Assembly: GCA_032871835.1 (NCBI GenBank)
Contig: CM065296.1
Coordinates: 10,611,001-10,675,000, forward strand
Source of the DNA: Dipteronia dyeriana
Taxonomy: Eukaryota; Streptophyta; Magnoliopsida; Sapindales; Sapindaceae
Reading direction: 5' to 3'
Length of the DNA stretch: 64,000 bases
The first letter of the stretch is position 1, and each line of letters starts with the position of its first letter. Below the pieces are notes generated by a model. That model had not been told where the DNA came from, made no database searches, and worked only from the letters and a program-made list of their open reading frames with translations. Positions 58,690 to 64,000 of the stretch are shown here, one piece after another. The position numbers and the translations under genes are program-made.

Positions 58690-61600
58690 GTCATTCCCAC
58701 CTGTGAAAAACTCAACCTCGAGTTATATTCTGGATAAAGCGGAACATCGTCACGAAACTTATAAAGATCAGCTACATTGAAAGTTCGAGAGATATTCATA
58801 TCAATAGGCAAGTCGATCACGTAGGTGTTATCATTGATCTTCTTGATCACCTTGTACGGCCTATACTTCCTCGGTTTCAACTTGTTATAGGAACCAACTG
58901 GGAACCTTTCCTTACGCAAAAACACCATAACCTGATCACCATCAACAAACAATTTCTCACACCTCTTGACATCAGCTGGGGCTTTATACTTCGCATTCTT
59001 CTCCTCCAACCAAGCTCTCACCTCAGCCTGAACATCTTGGACCTGCTCAGCCAAATTCTCGACTGCAATACTTGCTCCTGCAACCTTGGGAAGCCGTGCC
59101 AAGTCTAACACATGCTTAAGAGGCTGCAGATACACTAAAGCAAAAGGAAATGTGCCCGTAGTAGTATGAATTGCCTTATTATATGTGAACTCGGCTTGTG
59201 TCAATGCCACCTCCAACTGTTAAGGCTTATCACCATAAATGCTCCGAATTAAATTTCCCAATGTTCGATTCAGATTCTCGCCTATCAGTCTGCGGATGCG
59301 CAGTGCTAATGAACTTTAGAGTAGTATCCATCCGCCGCCACAATGTAACCCAAAAATGGCTAAGAAATTTTGAATCCCTGTCAGAGGTGATAGACTGAGG
59401 TACTCCATGTAAACGAACCACCTCCCGAAAGAACAGTTTAGCAACATCTGATGCATCAGATGTCTTCCGACAAGGTATAAAATGTTCCATTTTGGAGAAC
59501 CTGTCAACCACAACAAACACAGAATCTACTCCACGCTGAGTCCGTGGAAGACCCCAAACAAAATCCATCGATAAATCCTCCCATATGGCACTCGGTAGGG
59601 GAAGAGGCATGTAGAGACGGGGTATTATGAGCTTGCCCTTTAGCAGTCTGACAAACATAACACTTGCAAACAAAATTATCCAACGTCGCGTTTCAACTAA
59701 GGCCAGTAATACTGCTCCGCTACCCCATTGATAGACTTGTCATGTCCCAAGTGACCACTCAAACTTCCACCATGCAACTCTCGAATCAGTTTCTCCCTCA
59801 AAGAACTCCGAGGAATACATAATTGATTTCCATGAAATAAATAGTTATCGATCACATGAAATTCTCCCTCTGTTTGTTTAAGAATACACTTCTCCCATAT
59901 TTCGACAAAATCTTCATCTTCCGAATACAACTCTTTCAGGAACTCAAACCCAACAATCTCTTGCTGCATAGTGACCAGTAAATTCGCGAGTCGACTCAAT
60001 GCATCTGCCACCTTCTTCAGAACCCCAAATTTGTGTTTCAGAATAAAAGGAAACTTCTGCAGATAGGTTGTCCAACGAGCATGCATATTACTTAAACTCC
60101 TCTGACTGTTCAGACACTTCAAAGCTTGGTGATCAGTGCACATGATAAATTTTCGCCAAATCAAATAATGCTCCCAATGCTTCAGAGCATGGACAATAGC
60201 ATAAAATTCTTGGTCATAGGTACTCCACTTTCGGTGTGCATCACTGAGTTTCTCACTGAAAAACGCCACTGGTTTCTTCTCCTGTGATAAAACTGCTCAG
60301 ATCCAAATTCCACTAGCATCACACTCCACCTCGAATAATTTCTCAAAGCTAGGTAAAGCCAGAACATGAGTAGTGCACGGTTTTTATTTAATTATTGCAA
60401 AAGTTGTGTCAATTGCTTCACCCCATTGAAACTTACCCTTCTTTAAACACTCAGTAATGGGAGCCACAATACTGCTGAAATCCTAAATAAATCGATGGTA
60501 AAACGTTGCCAACCTATGGAAACTCCTTACCTCTCCTACCGTCTTTGGTGTAGGCCAATCACGAATGGCCTTTACCTTTTCGTAATCAACCAATATTCCC
60601 TCCGAACTAACCACATACCCAAGAAATAACAATCTTTCTGTCCGCTAACTGCACTTTTTAAAATTAATAAACAACTTATTTTCGGAAAAAACTTCCAACA
60701 CAGCTCGAAGATGCCCATATGTTCTTTCTCACTCCGATTGTAAACCAGTATGTCATCAAAATAAACGACTACAATTTTTCCAATGAAAGATCGCAATACC
60801 TTGTTCATGAGTGGCATAAATGTGCTAGGCGCGTTGGACAATCCGAAAGGCATAACCATCCACTTATAGAGCCCATCCTTTGTTTTGAAAGTTGTCTTCC
60901 ATTCGTCACCAGGCTTAACCCGAATCTAATGGTACCAACTTCACAGATCTATTTTAGAGAACAATTTCAAACCCTTTAACATATCTAGCATGTCATCTAA
61001 TCTCAGAATTGGAAAGATGTATCTGACTGTTATCTTGTTAATTGCTTGACTATCAACGGACATCCTCAAACTACCATATTTCTTTGGGACTAGTAATGTG
61101 GGAACATCGCATGGACTCATACTCTCTCGAATAAACCCCTTCTTCATTAATTCCTCCACATTTTCCTGTAAAATCTGATTCTTCTTAGGACTCATCCTAT
61201 AGTGTGGTAGATTTGGTAAGCTTGCTCCCGGAATTAAATCAATATGGTGCTGAATATCTCTTAATGGTGGAAGGTCATCTGGTAAATCTTCTGACACCAA
61301 CTTACTTAATTCGATCAACAAGGACTGTACCTTCTCAGGTATCTCAACTCTCTGTTCTTCCTTGCCTTCTATCAGTAGAGCACGTACAACCACAACATGT
61401 ACCTCTTGTGCCTCCTTAACTTCATATTTCAAATCAGTTATTGGTGTGACTAAAGAGACTAAAGACTGTTCTCCTGCCGTGGCCTTAGTTGAGTCACCAC
61501 CTGTAATCCGTTTCGGAACCACTGTAAATTTGTACCTTCGAAATTAAAAACATAAACATTGTTTTGCCCCATGTAGGTGACATCCACATCAAACTGCCAT

Positions 61601-63202
61601 GGGCATCCCAATAACACGTGACTAGCATCCATATCGACTACATCGCAAACAATCTTATCTCGGTAGTACTGCCCGATTGAAATAGGAACTTTACACACTT
61701 ATGTCACATTCGCCTTTGGCCCTTTTTGAATCCACCCAATCACGTAAGGCTTTAGATGATTGTCTACCCACAGCTTCAGATGTTCCACCAGTTTTCTGGA
61801 CACAAAATTCTCACAACTCCCACTGTCAGCAATTAAATCACATACCTTCCATTGGACGCTACAGCAAGCCTTAAAAATATTACTTCTTTGAGGGAATTCC
61901 TCCAGTTTTGTTGAACACATGACTCACTGAATCACACAGTTTACATACTCTCCCTATTCCTCCGTAATTTCTACACCATCCAACAATTCATCCATACATT
62001 TCTCTTCTTCATAATTCTGTTCGTACTCATCATCTTCTTCAGTACCCATGAAATTCACTGGTTTTCTAACGGGGCACTCATTCGATCGATGGCCTTGTTG
62101 GCCACACCTATAGCACTTCAAACCTCATGGTTTAGCATACGGATTTTGTGTTATCCGAGGGGCTTCCTTTGCTGCTGTTGTCGACCGTGTCTCAACAGGG
62201 TTATTACTAGGAATTGATCCCCTTTAAGTCTGATCTGCAACAGTTTTAGACTGATTTTATCCATCGCTCGGTGAATCTGCTCATGTTTGTAGATGCATTG
62301 GATGTCACATCCATGTCCTTCATGTAGTGGGAAAATCGATTGGATATTTTCTCCATAACTCTGCCTTCAAGGCCATATTATGTGCTTCATACAATGTCTA
62401 AACAACTTGCAGTCCAATTTTGTCTCAAATGGTAGACTTCAATCCTGCCAAATATCTCAAAACCTGCTGTCCCTCGGTCTCATTCAGGTTGTTACGAACT
62501 GACAGCCTTGACCATTCCTCAATATAATCTGCGACAGTCTTGTTACCCTGCACACAATTCTGATAATTCTGAAAAATAAATTGCTCATAATCTAGGGGTA
62601 AAAACCTGCTCATCATGAGTTGTTTCATTCGTCTCCAGGTTCGTACAGGAGTCTTACCTTACCGTCTCCTATCCATCTACAACTTCTCCCACCAAACAGC
62701 AGCCCTGCTTCTCAACTTATACTCTACCAGTTTGACTTGTCGATCTGTCGTAACTTCAGTCATCTCAAAGAATCTCTCAACCTCAGAAATCCAGTCCAAA
62801 AACTCTTCGATCTGCAGTTTACCATGGAACAATGGTATGTCTGCGGTATTATATAATCAGGTTGATTTTTGTTCCAGCTTGGTTGACGAAACCCTTTGAA
62901 ACCCGTAAAATTCTCTTCCGAGTCTTCATCACTCAAATCTTCAAACTACTCATGTCTCGTCGCTTTAAGAGAACGTCCACCTCTAGGGTGTTAAGGGTAA
63001 CTCCCTTGACTCCATCTCTGTTGGCAGAGGCAGAGACATTGACAGTAGGGGTGTTGGGATAAGGTCGCTGCTCCAATAGTTGCAAAAACATGGCTTCTAA
63101 CCTCGCCATCGATAGTCGATGATCGTCAATCGCTGCCCATATATCGACATCCCTACGACTAGCGTCGTCAGGGTTAACTCTTCTAGCTTCGTTGTTGGAC
63201 AT
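58677..63202 (-). pseudogene. gag-pol of the full-length gypsy element, frameshifted
   Basis: Minus strand from ATG 63202. Gag: DDHRLSMARLEAMFLQLLEQ, then [22 protein letters not shown] (62580-62520) and a CCHC knuckle [14 protein letters not shown] (about 62120-62080). Protease: LIADSGSCENF (about 61840). Reverse transcriptase: YRMSPKKNQILQENVEELMK, then the catalytic [10 protein letters not shown] (about 60770). RNase [21 protein letters not shown] and [11 protein letters not shown]. Integrase: [39 protein letters not shown]; the final Glu region ([10 protein letters not shown]) is altered. The C-terminal block [19 protein letters not shown] ends MTDVG with TAA inside the 3' LTR. No chromodomain was recognised. 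At least five frame changes occur between gag and the end. Confidence 0.88.
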
Positions 63203-63222
63203 CGAACATGGCAAATTCCTCA

Positions 63223-63234
63223 CCTCTGATACCA
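63223..63234 (-). other. Primer binding site of the full-length gypsy element
   Basis: On the minus strand TGGTATCAGAGG follows the LTR end TGCGTCA after two bases; one change from the usual Met-tRNA site. Confidence 0.85.
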
Positions 63235-63236
63235 TT

Positions 63237-63672
63237 TGACGCAGAACAAAAGTATAAGGGTTTACCAACGTAACCCCTAAGATTGTAAAACTAGAATCCA
63301 CTAGAAAAAAGAAATCGAAATCTAACTAAAATTTTATTATGCTCCTCAAAATGAAGAACAAGAGGTTTAAATAATCTCTGAAAACCCTAACTAAAACCAA
63401 AAACATCAAATTGGACATTCACTAAACAAATAAAAGCTAAAACGAAAAAACTAAAAAATTAAAATAAAACTTCAAATGCCCAACAGCTTGCCTTAATCAG
63501 CTATTTTGAGGGTGCAAACGACCTCAACCGGGGATCCCTGGTTGCCACGATGTAGATCGCCAAAAGTTATGCCTGTTTCCTTGAACCAGCTCTTTTAGTC
63601 GTGCCTATTTCTTTCTTTATCAATTTTCTATCCAACTCTTCTTCAAACTCCAAGGCTAGTTGTCCTACATCA
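63237..63672 (-). repeat. 5' LTR of the full-length gypsy element
   Basis: 436 bp, TGATGTAGGACAAC..TGCGTCA on the minus strand; matches the 3' LTR throughout. Confidence 0.93.
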
Positions 63673-63677
63673 ACATC

Positions 63678-64000
63678 TAAAAAATTCCTTTAGAATAGGA
63701 ATACAATTGACTAGGCAAGTTTATTTAAATATATGAAGCAAGAATTAAAAAAAAAAAACAAAAGTCACGTGCATTCTATAAATCAAATATTTAAAACTCC
63801 TCCTTGCTTTAGGAACTACACACTCCAATTCTTTACATTAGAAATTCGAATTTGCTGATTGAAAGTGGCTTTGTAAACAGGTATGTTAGTTGGCCTTCAG
63901 ACTTGTAGTAGACTAAAGTTACATCTCAAGCTTGATGTTGAAATGCTTGGTCTTCCCATGAAACACTGGATTTTTTAAGATTGCAATAGCTGCCTGATGG
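63678..64000 (-). pseudogene. RNase H end of a third copia element
   Basis: On the minus strand from the window edge: AIAILKNPVFHGKTKHFNIK, the usual copia RNase H tail block, then pieces equivalent to the FTKPL..FEF segment near 63870-63840. Two stops interrupt it. A purine-rich AAGCAAGGAGGAG follows near 63815-63800 and could be the polypurine tract. The gypsy element at 58253-63672 sits just downstream. Confidence 0.7.

Larger units (their letters stand above)
58253..63672 (-). mobile_element. Full-length Ty3/gypsy retrotransposon, 5420 bp, both LTRs and TSD
   Basis: LTRs of 437 bp (58253-58689) and 436 bp (63237-63672) start TGATGTAGGA and end TGCGTCA on the minus strand. A Met-tRNA primer binding site follows the 5' LTR. 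The 5-mer ACATC lies on both sides (58248-58252 and 63673-63677). Gag, protease, reverse transcriptase, RNase H and integrase are in gypsy order. By eye the LTRs differ at roughly 40 positions (about 9%). At least five frame changes make it inactive. Confidence 0.93.

Overview
The window is plant nuclear DNA, most likely from a eudicot. It is AT-rich, has spliced genes with GT..AG introns, and carries plant-specific families: an ankyrin/PGG membrane protein, an ATL-type RING-H2 ubiquitin ligase, a defensin-like secreted peptide, MULEs with a captured Ulp1-like protease, and Tat-, copia- and CRM-sized LTR elements. Nothing in the sequence fixes the species. Only three host genes look intact: the defensin-like gene (14308-14666, +), the ankyrin/PGG gene (52771-55252, +) and the ATL gene (55701-56942, -). 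The last two are convergent neighbours. Almost everything else is transposon DNA, much of it nested.

Layout. 1-1735: 3' end of a degraded Ty3/gypsy element of Tat type on the minus strand, with a 99-bp minisatellite in its 3' tail. About 2345-10551: a large Mutator-like element carrying two convergent decayed genes, a DUF1985/Ulp1-like cysteine protease (+) and a MuDR-type transposase (-), with arrays of short palindromes just inside each end. 11627-12616: a 990-bp non-autonomous TIR element with a 9-bp target duplication. 13942-14092: a small MITE. 14308-14666: the defensin-like gene. 15652-16603: a LINE tail. 16777-21253: a second MULE with long TIRs and an exact 10-bp target duplication. 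22308-28345: a Tat-type gypsy element (+) with two RNase H domains, interrupted by a hAT-like MITE.

28346-50763 is a retrotransposon nest. It holds the 5' half of a SIRE-like copia element (-), a non-coding LTR element (LARD-like, LTR about 2.8 kb, internal 3.2 kb) whose two LTRs each contain a solo LTR of the SIRE-like family, and a second copia element (-) whose reverse transcriptase is split by a third solo LTR. Target duplications, primer binding sites and frame continuity allow the order of several insertions to be read directly. 50764-58000 is a host-gene island with the ankyrin and ATL genes. 58253-63672 is a complete but frameshifted gypsy element (-) with 437/436-bp LTRs and a perfect ACATC target duplication. 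It sits inside the 3' end of a third copia element that runs off the window.

The host genes do not form a pathway or operon. The ankyrin/PGG and ATL proteins both belong to families linked to plant stress and defence responses, and defensin-like peptides often act in defence, but any functional link here is inference.
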